Assembly (NCBI RefSeq): GCF_028737215.1
Contig: NZ_JAQZAM010000004.1
Coordinates: 1-64,000, forward strand
Length of the DNA stretch: 64,000 nt
Source of the DNA: Actinomycetospora chibensis
GTDB lineage: Bacteria; Actinomycetota; Actinomycetes; Mycobacteriales; Pseudonocardiaceae
Direction of reading: 5' to 3'
Below, piece by piece: positions 1-11,003 of this stretch. A program made the translations under genes and the position numbers. Position 1 is the first letter of the stretch. The number at the start of each line of letters is the position of its first letter. A model generated the notes under the pieces. That model saw nothing but the letters and a program-made list of their open reading frames with translations. It was not told the DNA's origin and made no database searches.

Positions 1-126
1 GGCCGGGGTCGGTGCTGCCGCCCGGGTCCGTGGGCGTCGTGTCGACGGGGACGGGGATGGTCGGGCCGGGGTCGGTGCTGCCGCCCGGGTCCGTGGGCGT
101 CGTGTCGACGGGGACGGGCGTGATCG
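1..126. repeat. 63-bp tandem duplication inside the linker coding region
   Basis: Two copies of a 63-bp unit (1-63 and 64-126) differ at only three positions. In the minus-strand reading frame the unit is 21 codons and encodes a Val-Pro-Val-Asp-Thr-Thr-Pro-Thr-Asp-Pro-Gly-Gly-Ser type linker. Near identity at the DNA level points to recent duplication. More copies may lie to the left of the window. Confidence 0.85.
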
Positions 127-847
127 TGCCGGGATCGACGGGGGAGTCGGGGATCTCGCCCACCGGGTCGGTGGGCACCGCGGGACCGGGGTCGGGCTGG
201 GTGGGCGTCTCGGTCCCGGTGGCGGGCGCCCCGGTCGCCGGGGCGGTCGGGGCGGGGACGACCTCGCCGGCCGCCGCCGGGGGCGTCACCGGCGCGTCGG
301 GGAACGCTCCGGGCTGCGCGACGGCCGCGGCCGCCGGCGAGGCGACCGTGCCGGGGACGGGCGCAACGAGCGACGCGCCGGGAGCGGTGACCGACGCCGC
401 CGGCGGAATCGTCAGGGCCGCCGTCCCGCCCGGGACGGCGGCCGGGACCGCGGGCGTCGCCGGCAGCGCGATGAGGACGGGCCCGGACGCCGGGACCGCG
501 TCCGGCCACAGGTCGAGGAGCGACGCGGCGCCGTCGCGGAGCTGCTCGAAGACGTCCCCCGGAGCGTCGGTGATCATTTCCAGGACGGTGTCGGAGCCGA
601 CGCCGGTGCGCTCGGCCGACAGCGTCATCCCGACGGCGGCGACGTAGGCGGTGCACGCGGTGGCGGCGAGGAAGCCGATCGCACGCATGCCCCGTCGCCG
701 CCGTCCGGTGAGGTCGACGAAGACCGGGTGCGGCTCCGTGGCCACCGGGACGAGCGGGTTCTGCGACTCCGTGAACGCCGGGTGCTGCGGCTCCGTGAGC
801 ACCGGGCGCGCGTCCGTCTCGGTCATGCGGTCGATCAACTCAGTCAT
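1..847 (-). CDS. Membrane-anchored Pro/Thr-rich protein, partial (C-terminus beyond window)
   Basis: Not recognised as a named family. The protein begins MTELIDRMTETDARPVL, has a basic DLTGRRRR stretch at about residue 50, then one hydrophobic segment (AIGFLAATACTAYVAAVGM), an extracellular Ala/Pro/Val-rich part and a Pro-Thr-Asp-Gly linker that is still open at the left window edge. The topology (cytoplasmic N-terminus, one membrane helix, long Pro/Thr linker) suggests a wall-spanning anchor. The start is preceded by GAGGGAACC. It lies 30 bp after the GH18-like gene in the glmS operon, so a role in a hexosamine-containing surface polymer is possible; this is inference. Confidence that it is coding is good; function is unknown. 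Confidence 0.7.
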   Translation of the reverse strand, partial: MTELIDRMTETDARPVLTEPQHPAFTESQNPLVPVATEPHPVFVDLTGRRRRGMRAIGFLAATACTAYVAAVGMTLSAERTGVGSDTVLEMITDAPGDVFEQLRDGAASLLDLWPDAVPASGPVLIALPATPAVPAAVPGGTAALTIPPAASVTAPGASLVAPVPGTVASPAAAAVAQPGAFPDAPVTPPAAAGEVVPAPTAPATGAPATGTETPTQPDPGPAVPTDPVGEIPDSPVDPGTITPVPVDTTPTDPGGSTDPGPTIPVPVDTTPTDPGGSTDPG

Positions 848-877
848 GGTGGTTCCCTCATCGATTGCCATCGGAGA

Positions 878-1878
878 TCACGCCCGGAAACCGCCGAGCG
901 TCTCGGTGTACGCGTGGGGCGCCTGCTCCACCCCGCTGCAGTCGCTGCGCGCCTCCGGCGCGCCGGGGCAGCTCCCGTTGTCCCGCGCCGCGGACCAGAA
1001 GCCGAGGAAGCCGAGCCCCCGCGTCTCGGCGTGGTCGCGGACCGCGGCGGCGTCGTCGAGCGTCGTGGTCATGCCCATGTCGTTGCGGCCGATCATGACC
1101 GTGGCGCCGAACCGGCCGGCGACATCGGCCGGGTCGCTCCCCGGCTCGAGGGCGCCGACCTGTCCCAGGGCGACGTCGAGCGCCCCGGTCATCGCCGAGA
1201 GCCAGGACCCCTCCGGCGTGAAGTTCATGAGCATGACGTTCACCCGCGCCTCCAGGCCGGCCTCCCGACCCGCCCGGACGATCGCCATGCCCTCGGGGGT
1301 GATTCCGGTGACCTGGTCCTCCACCTGCACCGTGAGCGTGACCTCCGTGCCCCGGCTGCGCTGCAGGTCCGCGAGGGCCGCGGCCACGGTGGCCTCCGGG
1401 ATGTCGCCCTCGACGTCGACGTCGAGACGGTTCGTGCCGACGGCGTCGAGCGCCGCCGCGTACGCCGCCGCGAGCGCGCCGGCGTCGGGGCACGCGGTCT
1501 CCAGGTAGGGCCCCTGCGCCCCGCCCGAGGCGAGGGTCAGGGCGCCGCCCCGGGCCCTCAGGCCGTCGACGACCCCGGCGACGGCCGGGTCGTCGAGCGG
1601 GACCGTGCCGCCCCAGGAGGGGGTGCATCCCCCGTCGCCCGCGAGGACGAAGGCGAGGACGGCGTCGGCCGGGCCGCTCGTGCTCACGAGGGAAGCCGGG
1701 TCCGCGGGAAGGGCGCCGGTGACGTCGACGTACGGCGCGACCTGGCGGGGTGCGGGACTCCAGGGCGCGGCGGCCGTCGGACCGGACGACATCAGGACCG
1801 CGGCGACGAGGGCCGCCGCCAGCACCACCCCGCCCACGAGCAGGGACCACCGCCCGCGTCTCCCACTGCGGACCGCCG

Positions 1879-1882
<4 letters not shown>
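878..1882 (-). CDS. Secreted or membrane-anchored GH18 chitinase-like protein
   Basis: A 334-residue protein with an N-terminal hydrophobic anchor or signal (residues 13-32) and a TIM-barrel-like body. Residues 153-158 read LDVDVE, matching the DxDxE catalytic strand of glycoside hydrolase family 18, in which the last Glu is the proton donor. The later motifs (VNVMLMNF, GLGFLGFWSAARDN) also resemble actinobacterial GH18-like proteins. Its ATG overlaps the glmS stop as ATGA, so translation is coupled to glmS. The longer reading frame starting at 1996 lies inside glmS and was not used. Likely substrate is a GlcNAc-containing polymer; it could also be a binding protein rather than an active chitinase. 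Confidence 0.82.
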
Positions 1883-3699
<1,817 letters not shown>

Positions 3700-4362
3700 G
3701 TGTGACTCCGCAGATCATCGATCGAGACGCGAGCGCGCACGCCGAGGAAACGCAGGGCGTCCCGTTGTCAGGACGTGCCGGTGCGCTTGTGCGGGACGCT
3801 CAGGAAGATCGTTCGGAGATGAACGGCGCAGCGGGGTCCCGGCTGCAGGTCTTCCCGATCATCGCGTCTCTGTTGTCGGCGTCGCAGCATCGGTGCGACA
3901 GCCGTTGTCGTGTTCCGGACCGTGTGAGCTCCGACGCGGCGCGTGGATGTCAGCCCGACTGATCGACGAATAACCCCCGCATGCGATCCCCCCGAATGGC
4001 AGCAGTGCCGGTCGTGTTCCGGCCACCACTTCCTACCAGGGTGTCCGGGACGTGCACACCGCGAGTGACCGAAGTTGGGCTTTCTGGTCTAGTCGAAGTT
4101 CTCACGTGGTGCGGCACGGGTGAAGCCGTGACCACATATCGTGAATAGGGGCTGTCCGGATGATCGGTCACGAGGCTGCGGAATCCGGCGGCGAGAGCGC
4201 TCGACGATCATCGAGAAATGACCCGCTGTCACTCGCTCGTCGCGCAGAGGTGCCGGAGAAATCGGTCTGCACGGTATTCGTCGCAGTATCGTGACAGCGC
4301 TCTCCGCGGACGAGTCCCGCGCCCACCTATTCTCGATCCACCGGTCACCTCGGGGTGACCAG
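3700..4362. other. Intergenic region upstream of glmS
   Basis: About 660 bp with lower G+C than the flanks. Short reading frames on both strands lack coding character. The sequence TATCGT at 4287-4292 and TATTCT near 4331 could be -10 elements for the small plus-strand gene that follows. The nonamer GATACTGCG (minus strand, 4282-4290) also occurs in two other intergenic regions of the window. No hairpin or RNA gene was recognised. Confidence 0.5.
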
Positions 4363-4689
4363 GTGGGGACGGTGCTCCCGCGTCGTTCCCGGACAGGCGT
4401 GGGGGCCGCCGTGTCGGTGCTGGGGTGGGTGCTGGTCGGACTGGGCGCCTGGCTGCTCGGGTCCGTGGTGGCCGCCCTCGTCCTCGCCCACCTCATCCGC
4501 GCGAACTGCGTCTCCGCCCTCGACGTGCTCCCCGCACGGCACCGCCGGGAGCCGGACCCGTTGACGGTGCCGTCGGAGGACGGAGCGTCGGACGGCGACC
4601 CGGCCGAGGAGTCCGGCGAGCTGCCCGCCCCCCGTTCCGGGGCCCACGACGAGGCCGCGGCGGCTGAGCGCCGCGGGCCGCCGGAGTAG
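4363..4689 (+). CDS. Small single-pass membrane protein
   Basis: About 108 residues: a basic N-terminus (LPRRSRTG), one long hydrophobic segment (VGAAVSVLGWVLVGLGAWL and on to VVAALVLAHLI), then a hydrophilic Pro/Glu/Ala-rich cytoplasmic-type tail. No family recognised. The GTG at 4363 is preferred because GGGGTGA lies 5 nt upstream; an upstream GTG at 4291 has no ribosome site. The gene converges on the TauE gene with only 3 bp between stops. It may be a genuine small protein, but it rests only on composition. Confidence 0.5.
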   Translation: MGTVLPRRSRTGVGAAVSVLGWVLVGLGAWLLGSVVAALVLAHLIRANCVSALDVLPARHRREPDPLTVPSEDGASDGDPAEESGELPAPRSGAHDEAAAAERRGPPE

Positions 4690-4692
4690 CGG

Positions 4693-5442
4693 CTACTCGA
4701 GCACCAGCCGCACGATCGCCACGACCCCGACGACGACGATCACGGCGCGCAGGACGGTGGGGGAGAGGCGCCGGCCGATCCGCGCGCCGAGCAGGCCTCC
4801 GATCGTCGAGCTCACCGCGAGGACCGCGACGACGGGCCAGCTGATCGGGGCGACGACGGCGTAGACGGCGCCCGCGACGACGTTCACGACGGCCGCGAGC
4901 ACGTTCTTGTAACCGTTCAGGCGCTGCAGCGGCTCGGTGAGCATCAGCCCCATGACGCCGACGAGCAGGATCCCCTGGGCCGCCGTGAAGTACCCGCCGT
5001 AGACGCCGACGAGGAAGATCAGCGGGTAGAGCGGCCAGGTGCGACGGGTGGCGGCCGGCTTCTCCCGGAGCCGTCGGGTCAGCAGCGGCTGGGCGACGAC
5101 GAGCACCAGCGCGATCCCGACGAGGAACGGCACGATCGTCTCGAACGCGTCCTCGGGCAGCGAGAGCAGCAGTGCCGTGCCGCCGATCGCCCCGAGCGCC
5201 GACATCACCGACCACAGGATCAGCTGCCGCCGCGCCCCGACGATCTCGCCGCGATAGCCGTACGCCCCGGTGATGCTGCCCGGGACCAGGCCGATCGCGT
5301 TCGACGTCGTCGCCGTCACCGGCGGATAGCCGAGGGCGACGAGGACCGGGAACGTCACCAGTGTCCCGGACCCGACGACCGTGTTGATCGTCCCCGCCCA
5401 CACGCCGGCGACCGCGATGATCAGGCCGTGCCACCAGGTCAC
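4693..5442 (-). CDS. TauE/SafE family sulfite/organic-anion exporter
   Basis: A 249-residue integral membrane protein with about seven to eight hydrophobic helices. The first helix carries AGTINTVVGSGTLVTFPVL and is followed by LVPGSITGAYGYRGE, both diagnostic of the TauE/SafE (DUF81) family, which moves sulfite, sulfoacetate or related anions across the cytoplasmic membrane. Length is typical. The start is GTG. It stands alone, with no sulfonate catabolism gene next to it, so the substrate cannot be assigned. Confidence 0.88.
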   Translation of the reverse strand: MTWWHGLIIAVAGVWAGTINTVVGSGTLVTFPVLVALGYPPVTATTSNAIGLVPGSITGAYGYRGEIVGARRQLILWSVMSALGAIGGTALLLSLPEDAFETIVPFLVGIALVLVVAQPLLTRRLREKPAATRRTWPLYPLIFLVGVYGGYFTAAQGILLVGVMGLMLTEPLQRLNGYKNVLAAVVNVVAGAVYAVVAPISWPVVAVLAVSSTIGGLLGARIGRRLSPTVLRAVIVVVGVVAIVRLVLE

Positions 5443-5848
5443 CCGCGGACCCTAAGGGGCTGCACCGGTGGGCTCTGGTCCTGACGCCCGGTGGCCGAGG
5501 CGTCAGGCGAGGCTGCGGACAACCGTCGAGTCGTTCACGTTCGCCCTTGCGAGTCCGTTCGGGTGCTGGACATAGCCTGAATGCGCACGCCATCGGCGAT
5601 GGCGTCCGCAGACTTCGTCAAGTTGTGCGAAGTCCCGCCGCGACCGGAGTTCTACTGTCCGCCGGGTGCCACCGATTCGGCTTCGGCTCATCTGCGATCA
5701 CCAGACGCTGGCCGACGTCCTGGTCCGCCGGCTTCGCCACCCGCGGGGTGCGTCTCGGCGTTGCTGCGGTGCCTGGAGATCGCCGGTCACCTCGAGATGG
5801 CGGTGAATCACCGTCCGCACCCACACCAGCAGCTTCCGGGGGATCGAG
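5443..5848. other. Intergenic region between TauE gene and exopolysaccharide operon; hairpin at 5480-5507
   Basis: Divergent control region of about 400 bp. A perfect 9-bp inverted repeat (5480-5488 with 5499-5507, 10-nt loop, arms CCTGACGCC/GGCGTCAGG) lies 38 bp upstream of the exporter start and could be an operator or a transcript hairpin. A second short palindrome (CTTCG...CGAAG near 5611-5630) lies on the operon side. No convincing -35/-10 pair or coding sequence was found. Confidence 0.45.
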
Positions 5849-7315
5849 ATGTTGCGCGCGCCCGACTCGGCGGCCGAGGGCCCCGACACGCCAGGTGTGC
5901 CGCTCGATCTGCATGCACCCGGCGATCGTGCGGTCTTCCAGCCGGGCCTGCCGCCGGTGCCGGCGCGGCCGATCATGGGTCTTCGGTCGATCAACGGCCT
6001 GCATGCCGCGATGCTCGTGCTGCCCGTGGACGCCCTGATGCTCCTGACACCGGCTCTGTGGGTCCCGCAGCACGGGCGGGCGTTCGTGGCCCTCGCGGGC
6101 GTGGGGCTGATGATGCTGACCGGTGGCGGGCGCTACCGGGCGAAGCTGCACGTCAGCGTTCTCGACGAGCTGCCGACGATTCTCGCCCGCCTGCTCACCG
6201 CCGCGGCCGCGGTGGCCACCGCGTTCGCCCTCTGGAACCCGGGCGAGCCGATCACGCCGTTCCTCGGAGCCTCGGTCTGGAGCCTCGGGTTGGTCGTCCT
6301 GGGTCGGGTGGTCACGACCCAGGCCATCCTCATCGCGCGCCGACGGCGGCTGGTCACTCACCGGACCATTCTCGTCGGCGGGGGCGCCCTCGCTGCCGAG
6401 ATCGCGATGCTCCTCCAGCGCCATCCGCGCTACGGCCTCGCCGTGGCCGGCTTCGTCGACGACGGCTGCTCGCCCGCTGCCTCGGCCGTGATCCCTCACC
6501 TCGGGCGGATCGACGACCTCGACCTCGCGGTCGCGGCGAACGACGCGGACGTCGTTCTGGTGACCGACGGTGATTTCTCGGAGGTCGAGCTGCTCGAGGT
6601 CGTACGTCTGCCTGACTGCGCCGACGTGGACCTGCTCGTGGTGCCGCGGTTGCATCCGTTCCACACCCAGACCGGCGGCGCCGACCACGTCGGGGCGGTG
6701 CCGGTGATGCGCGTCCGCAGCCCGGCATTGCGCGGGCTCTACTGGACGCTGAAGCGCGTGGTCGACATCGCCGTCAGCGCCACAGCCCTCCTGATGCTGG
6801 CGCCTGTGCTCGCCGCCTGCGCTGCCGCCGTCCGGTGGGAGGGCGGGCCGGGCGTCCTGTTCCGGCAGGAGCGCGTCGGACGCGGCGGCCGAACGTTCCA
6901 GTGCCTGAAGTTCCGATCGATGCGGCCCACCACGCCGAGTGAATCGGCAACTCAGTGGAACATCGCCACCGACGCACGGATCGGATGGGTCGGACGGGTG
7001 CTTCGCCGCACCTCGCTGGACGAGCTGCCCCAGTTCGTGAACGTCCTTCGTGGCGACATGACGCTGGTCGGACCGCGCCCCGAGCGGCCGCACTTCGTCG
7101 AGCAGTTCTCACGGCAGTACTTCCGCTACGAGCACCGCCACCGGGTGCCGGCCGGTCTCACCGGCCTGGCCCAGGTCAGCGGGCTGCGCGGCGATACGCC
7201 GATCGCGGACCGGGCTCGCTTCGACAACTACTACATCGAGAACTGGTCTCTCTGGCTCGACCTCAAGGTGGTGCTTCGCACGGTCGGGGAAATGATCTTC
7301 GCCCGCGGCCGGTGA
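5849..7315 (+). CDS. Polyprenyl-phosphate glycosyl-1-phosphate transferase (initiating sugar transferase)
   Basis: Starts repeat-unit assembly by moving a sugar-1-phosphate from a nucleotide sugar to undecaprenyl phosphate at the cytoplasmic membrane. The 488-residue protein has the long WbaP-like layout: four to five N-terminal helices (about 50-160), a Rossmann-like segment (LVGGGALAAEIAML), another helix near 300 (LKRVVDIAVSATALLML), then the bacterial sugar transferase domain with RQERVGRGGRTFQCLKFRSM, DELPQFVNVLRGDMTLVGPRP and a GLAQVSG motif. GGGGG lies upstream of the ATG. First gene of the plus-strand exopolysaccharide operon; a 219-bp gap follows before the next gene. Confidence 0.93.
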   Translation: MLRAPDSAAEGPDTPGVPLDLHAPGDRAVFQPGLPPVPARPIMGLRSINGLHAAMLVLPVDALMLLTPALWVPQHGRAFVALAGVGLMMLTGGGRYRAKLHVSVLDELPTILARLLTAAAAVATAFALWNPGEPITPFLGASVWSLGLVVLGRVVTTQAILIARRRRLVTHRTILVGGGALAAEIAMLLQRHPRYGLAVAGFVDDGCSPAASAVIPHLGRIDDLDLAVAANDADVVLVTDGDFSEVELLEVVRLPDCADVDLLVVPRLHPFHTQTGGADHVGAVPVMRVRSPALRGLYWTLKRVVDIAVSATALLMLAPVLAACAAAVRWEGGPGVLFRQERVGRGGRTFQCLKFRSMRPTTPSESATQWNIATDARIGWVGRVLRRTSLDELPQFVNVLRGDMTLVGPRPERPHFVEQFSRQYFRYEHRHRVPAGLTGLAQVSGLRGDTPIADRARFDNYYIENWSLWLDLKVVLRTVGEMIFARGR

Positions 7316-7534
7316 GGGCGGCCGGCCGGCCGGGTCGCGGCCTTGCGTCGCCGCGATCGCTCGGACGAATCGTCAATGTTGATGAGGCCGAACGCCATGC
7401 GGGTGTCCACACTGAGGCCGGGACAGATGGTCTGACCTGCCCTGGACGACGAGCTCCGGCGTGACGAGAGTGGCAAGAATGCTGTTCGCTCGTGGGCGCT
7501 GAATTCCTGCTCATTCACGCGACGTAGGGAAGTC

Positions 7535-8692
7535 ATGCGCATCTCGGTCGCCCATGAGTGGCTGACGAACTGGGGCGGGTCCGAGCGGGTCGCGGCCGAG
7601 ATCAGGGACGTGGCCGGGGCGCAAGAGCTGGTGGTCTCCGTCGCGAACCGTGAGCTCGTCGCCGAGCGCTTTCCCGACCTGCCGGTGCGCGCTCTCTGGC
7701 CCTCGCGACTTCCCTCCGCCAGCACGAGGTGGGCGAGGTACGCCGTACCGATGATCGGCGCCTGGGCGACCGCGCGCATCGAGGCGGACGCGCTGCTGGT
7801 CAGCTCCCACTTCGCGGCGCACTTCGCGGCCGCGAGGTTCGAGGGGCCGTCGATCGTGTATTACCACACGCCGGCCCGGATGCTGTGGTGCCCGGAGATC
7901 GAGCTCGCGCGACTGCCGCCCGCGGCCCGAGGTGCCGTGCGCGGCGCGATCTTGCCGTCCATGCGGCGGTGGGATCGGCGGGCAGCTCAGAGCCCGACCG
8001 TCGTCCTCGGCAATTCCACCGCGGTCGCTCGGCGGATCGCCGATGCGTACGGCCGCACCGCCCAGGTGCTCCACCCGCCCGTCGACGTCGACCGCTGGAG
8101 CTCGCTCGCTCGCGGTGGCCGGTCACACCTCCTGTGGGTGGGCCGCCTGGTCGCCTACAAGCGACCTGATCTCGCCATCGAGGTCGCGCGGCGAACCGGA
8201 CTGCCGCTGGTGGTCGTCGGGGACGGCCCGGAGCGGGCGCGCCTGGAGCGCGCCGCTCCCGCACACGTGCGATTCCTCGGTCATGCGCCGGAGTCCGTGG
8301 TTCGGGACGCGCTCGCCCACGCCGGCCTCCTCGTCTTCCCCGGAGAGGAGGACTTCGGGATCGCTCCGGTGGAGGCGCTCGCCGCGGGCGTGCCGGTCGT
8401 CGCCCTCGCTCGGGGCGGCGCGCTCGACTACGTCCGGGCAGGAGAGAACGGTGTTCTCGTCGAGGAGCAGGAGCCCGAGGCGTTCGCCCGCGCCGTCCGG
8501 GCGGCCTGGGCGAGCTCGTGGGACGAACGGCTGATCCGCGACAGCGCTCGACGATTCTCGGTGGACAGGTTCCGTGCCGAATTCGCGTCGGTCCTGGACG
8601 CGACGCTGGGGACGGCCTGGCGTCGAAGGAAGGTGGGCAGGGCGCGGACGATCTCGTCCAGCGACGTCGCGCCGTCGCCGGTCGCGCCATGA
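7535..8692 (+). CDS. GT4 family glycosyltransferase
   Basis: A 385-residue GT-B enzyme. The N-terminus MRISVAHEWLTNWGGSERV is characteristic of a group of actinobacterial GT4 enzymes, with the GG donor-side loop. The C-terminal half has LLWVGRLVAYKRPDLAIE and the EDFGIAPVEALAAG E-x7-E motif that binds the nucleotide sugar. It probably adds a sugar to the lipid-linked repeat unit in the cytoplasm. AGGGAAGTC precedes the ATG. The stop overlaps the next start as ATGA. Confidence 0.9.
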   Translation: MRISVAHEWLTNWGGSERVAAEIRDVAGAQELVVSVANRELVAERFPDLPVRALWPSRLPSASTRWARYAVPMIGAWATARIEADALLVSSHFAAHFAAARFEGPSIVYYHTPARMLWCPEIELARLPPAARGAVRGAILPSMRRWDRRAAQSPTVVLGNSTAVARRIADAYGRTAQVLHPPVDVDRWSSLARGGRSHLLWVGRLVAYKRPDLAIEVARRTGLPLVVVGDGPERARLERAAPAHVRFLGHAPESVVRDALAHAGLLVFPGEEDFGIAPVEALAAGVPVVALARGGALDYVRAGENGVLVEEQEPEAFARAVRAAWASSWDERLIRDSARRFSVDRFRAEFASVLDATLGTAWRRRKVGRARTISSSDVAPSPVAP

Positions 8693-9846
8693 GCCACGAC
8701 ACCGACAGCGGCCGACTCTCCGCGGCCCCACGATCGGATGTCCAGGATTTCGCGGCCCGTACCGGCCGGGTGCGGGTCCACATGACCGGGTCGGCATGGT
8801 TCTCAGCAACTCCGGGCGGGCTGAACCGCTACTTCACCGATCTGTACTGCGCACTGCGCAGCCGTTCGGACGTGGACGTATCCGCCGTCGCCTTCGGTGA
8901 GCCGGCTCCGGGGGGCCGGTCGTGGGGACCCGTCGGCGGGTCGACACGACGCCGCGTGCGGGCCTCGCTCGTGGAGAACCCGCCACTGCCACATCAGGCC
9001 GTGGTCGATCGGCACTTCTGCCTCTACGGGCGTCCGGTCGTCGGTCGACGGGGTCGACACCCGGTGGTGGTGCACTTCCATGGCCCGTGGGCGGCAGAGA
9101 GCCGTATCGCGGGCTCCGGCGAAGCCGCCGCTCGCGCCAAATACTGTCTCGAGCGGATCCGGTACTCCGGCGCCGACCGGTACGTGGTGCTGTCCACCTG
9201 CTTCCAGGATGTGCTGGTCGACAGGTACCGCGTCCCGCCGAGCCGGATTCGGCTGATCCCTCCGGGCGTCGACCTCGATCGCTTCCGTCTGCTGGAGCGG
9301 TCTCGGTCGCCCTCCACCATGGTCCTCTGTGTTCGGCGGCTCGAGCGCCGGATGGGGGTGGACGTCCTGCTGCGTTCCTGGCCGGGCGTGCTCGCCTCTC
9401 AGCCCGATGCGCGTCTCGTGATCGTGGGCACCGGGAGCGAGGAAGCAGCTCTGCGTGCCCAGGTCGCCGAGTCGCGGCTCGGCGGAACCGTCTCCTTCGA
9501 GGGCCGGGTCGGGGACGCGCGCCTGGCCCAGCTGTACGGGGAGAGCGCGCTGACGGTGGTGCCGTCGGTGGCGTTGGAGGGATTCGGGCTGATCGCACTG
9601 GAGTCTCTGGCCGCGGGTCGCGCACCGGTGGTGACCGACTGCGGCGGGCTGCCCGACTCCGTGCGGGGGCTCGACCCCTCGCTGGTCGTGCCCGCGGGCG
9701 ACCCCGACGCGCTCGCGAACCGCCTGGTCGACGGCCTCCACGGACGGGTTCCCGGGCCGCGGCGGTGTCGGGAACACGCCGAGACGTTCTCGTGGCAGGC
9801 GACGGCGGCCCAGCACGTCGAGATGTACACGGAGCTGCTCGCATGA
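8689..9846 (+). CDS. GT4 family glycosyltransferase
   Basis: A 385-residue GT-B protein beginning MSHDTDSGRLSAA. The first domain has TPGGLNRYFTDLYCAL and VVHFHGPWAAES; the second has VLCVRRLERRMGVDVLLRSW, then EGFGLIALESLAAGRAP (E-x7-E nucleotide-sugar motif). The start at 8689 is chosen over an upstream GTG at 8518 because it overlaps the previous stop as ATGA and avoids a 57-codon overlap. Its own stop overlaps the next start the same way. Donor and acceptor sugars cannot be deduced. Confidence 0.9.
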   Translation: MSHDTDSGRLSAAPRSDVQDFAARTGRVRVHMTGSAWFSATPGGLNRYFTDLYCALRSRSDVDVSAVAFGEPAPGGRSWGPVGGSTRRRVRASLVENPPLPHQAVVDRHFCLYGRPVVGRRGRHPVVVHFHGPWAAESRIAGSGEAAARAKYCLERIRYSGADRYVVLSTCFQDVLVDRYRVPPSRIRLIPPGVDLDRFRLLERSRSPSTMVLCVRRLERRMGVDVLLRSWPGVLASQPDARLVIVGTGSEEAALRAQVAESRLGGTVSFEGRVGDARLAQLYGESALTVVPSVALEGFGLIALESLAAGRAPVVTDCGGLPDSVRGLDPSLVVPAGDPDALANRLVDGLHGRVPGPRRCREHAETFSWQATAAQHVEMYTELLA

Positions 9847-11003
9847 TCAAGGCGCTCTTCGTGACCCACACCGCCGCGCCGTCCGGTGCCGAGCTTCACC
9901 TGGTCCAGCTCGTTGCAGCGCTGCGGAATGTCGAGGTCGCCACCGCGTTCACCGAGGACGGACCCATCGCGGAGCGGATGCGCGCCCACGGCGTCGAGAC
10001 CACGATCATCCGGAACGACTTCGACAGCCGCGCGATGACCATTGCGGGCAGTGGTCCAGTCGGACTGGTCAAGGGATTCTTCGCGCTCCTGCGGCTGGGC
10101 TCGGCGCTCGGCTCGGTCACGCGCCGATCAGCCGCCTCGGTCCTGGTGGCCGAGAGCACCAAGGCCCTGGTCATGGGTGCCGTGGCCGCCCGAGTGGCCC
10201 GAGTCCCACTGGTCTGGCAGGTCCGCGACCGGATCTCTGCCGAGTACTTCGGTCGGGCGCTCGCCCCGCTCGTCCGCGTGTTCGGGTGGGCCGTCAGCGA
10301 TGCCTACATCGCGAACAGCCGATCCACGTTGAGCTCGCTGATCCGGTGGAGGAAGCCCGCACTCGTCGCCTACCCGGGCGTCGAGATCGACGGAGGACGT
10401 CCACGGCCGAGTCAGCGCAGCCCCGAGAAGACCGTGGTCGTCGTCGTCGGTCGCTTGACCCGGTGGAAGGGGCAGGATGTGTTCCTGCGCGCCCTCGCCG
10501 AGGTGGCAGTGCGCCCGGCGCACGTCTACCTGGTCGGCGGGACCTTCTTCGGCGAAGAGCCGTTTCGAGACGAGCTCCAGCGCCTCGCTGGCGACCTCGG
10601 CCTTCCGGTCACCTTCACCGGGCACGTCGACGACCCCACGTACTACATGCGTCAGGCCGACATCTTGGTGCACTGCTCCGTGATCGCGGAGCCGTTCGGC
10701 ACCGTCGTCGTGGAGGGGATGAACGCCGGGTGCGCGGTGATCGCCTCGCAGCCCGGCGGCCCGACCGAGGTCGTCGAGCCCGGAGTCAACGGCCTCCTCG
10801 TCGACGCCGGCGACCGGGCCCAGCTGACCGCGGCCCTGGACCAGCTCATCGGGGACCCCGACCTGCGGCGTCGGCTCTCGAGCGCGGCACCGGCGCGTGC
10901 GGCGCACTTCGACGTCAACGACGCCGCGCGCGACGTGGCCGGCTTCCTCGACGCGCTCGTAGCCACCTCACATCGCGGGGGCGTGATGCATGTCCGAAGT
11001 TAG
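9843..11003 (+). CDS. GT4 family glycosyltransferase
   Basis: A 386-residue GT-B protein starting MIKALFVTHTAAPSGAELHL, with the SGAE loop typical of GT4 family members. Further motifs are VVGRLTRWKGQDVFLRAL and EPFGTVVVEGMNAGCAV (E-x7-E). The ATG overlaps the previous stop as ATGA; a much longer frame opening at 8922 is only an extension through the preceding gene. It is the third GT4 in a row and probably adds another residue of the repeat unit. The 3' end overlaps the flippase gene by 14 bp. Confidence 0.9.
   Translation: MIKALFVTHTAAPSGAELHLVQLVAALRNVEVATAFTEDGPIAERMRAHGVETTIIRNDFDSRAMTIAGSGPVGLVKGFFALLRLGSALGSVTRRSAASVLVAESTKALVMGAVAARVARVPLVWQVRDRISAEYFGRALAPLVRVFGWAVSDAYIANSRSTLSSLIRWRKPALVAYPGVEIDGGRPRPSQRSPEKTVVVVVGRLTRWKGQDVFLRALAEVAVRPAHVYLVGGTFFGEEPFRDELQRLAGDLGLPVTFTGHVDDPTYYMRQADILVHCSVIAEPFGTVVVEGMNAGCAVIASQPGGPTEVVEPGVNGLLVDAGDRAQLTAALDQLIGDPDLRRRLSSAAPARAAHFDVNDAARDVAGFLDALVATSHRGGVMHVRS

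Noticed and set aside
12-647. Plus-strand open frame at the left edge
   Set aside because: Pro/Gly/Ser/Val repeats mirror the linker on the minus strand; the minus strand has a ribosome site, a membrane helix and an open frame.
3950-4171. Small minus-strand frame in the glmS upstream region
   Set aside because: No ribosome site, no hydrophobic or domain pattern, and weaker GC3 bias than neighbouring genes.
8922-11003. Extended glycosyltransferase frame starting inside the previous gene
   Set aside because: The first 307 codons are an out-of-frame reading of the preceding GT4; the ATGA start at 9843 is correct.
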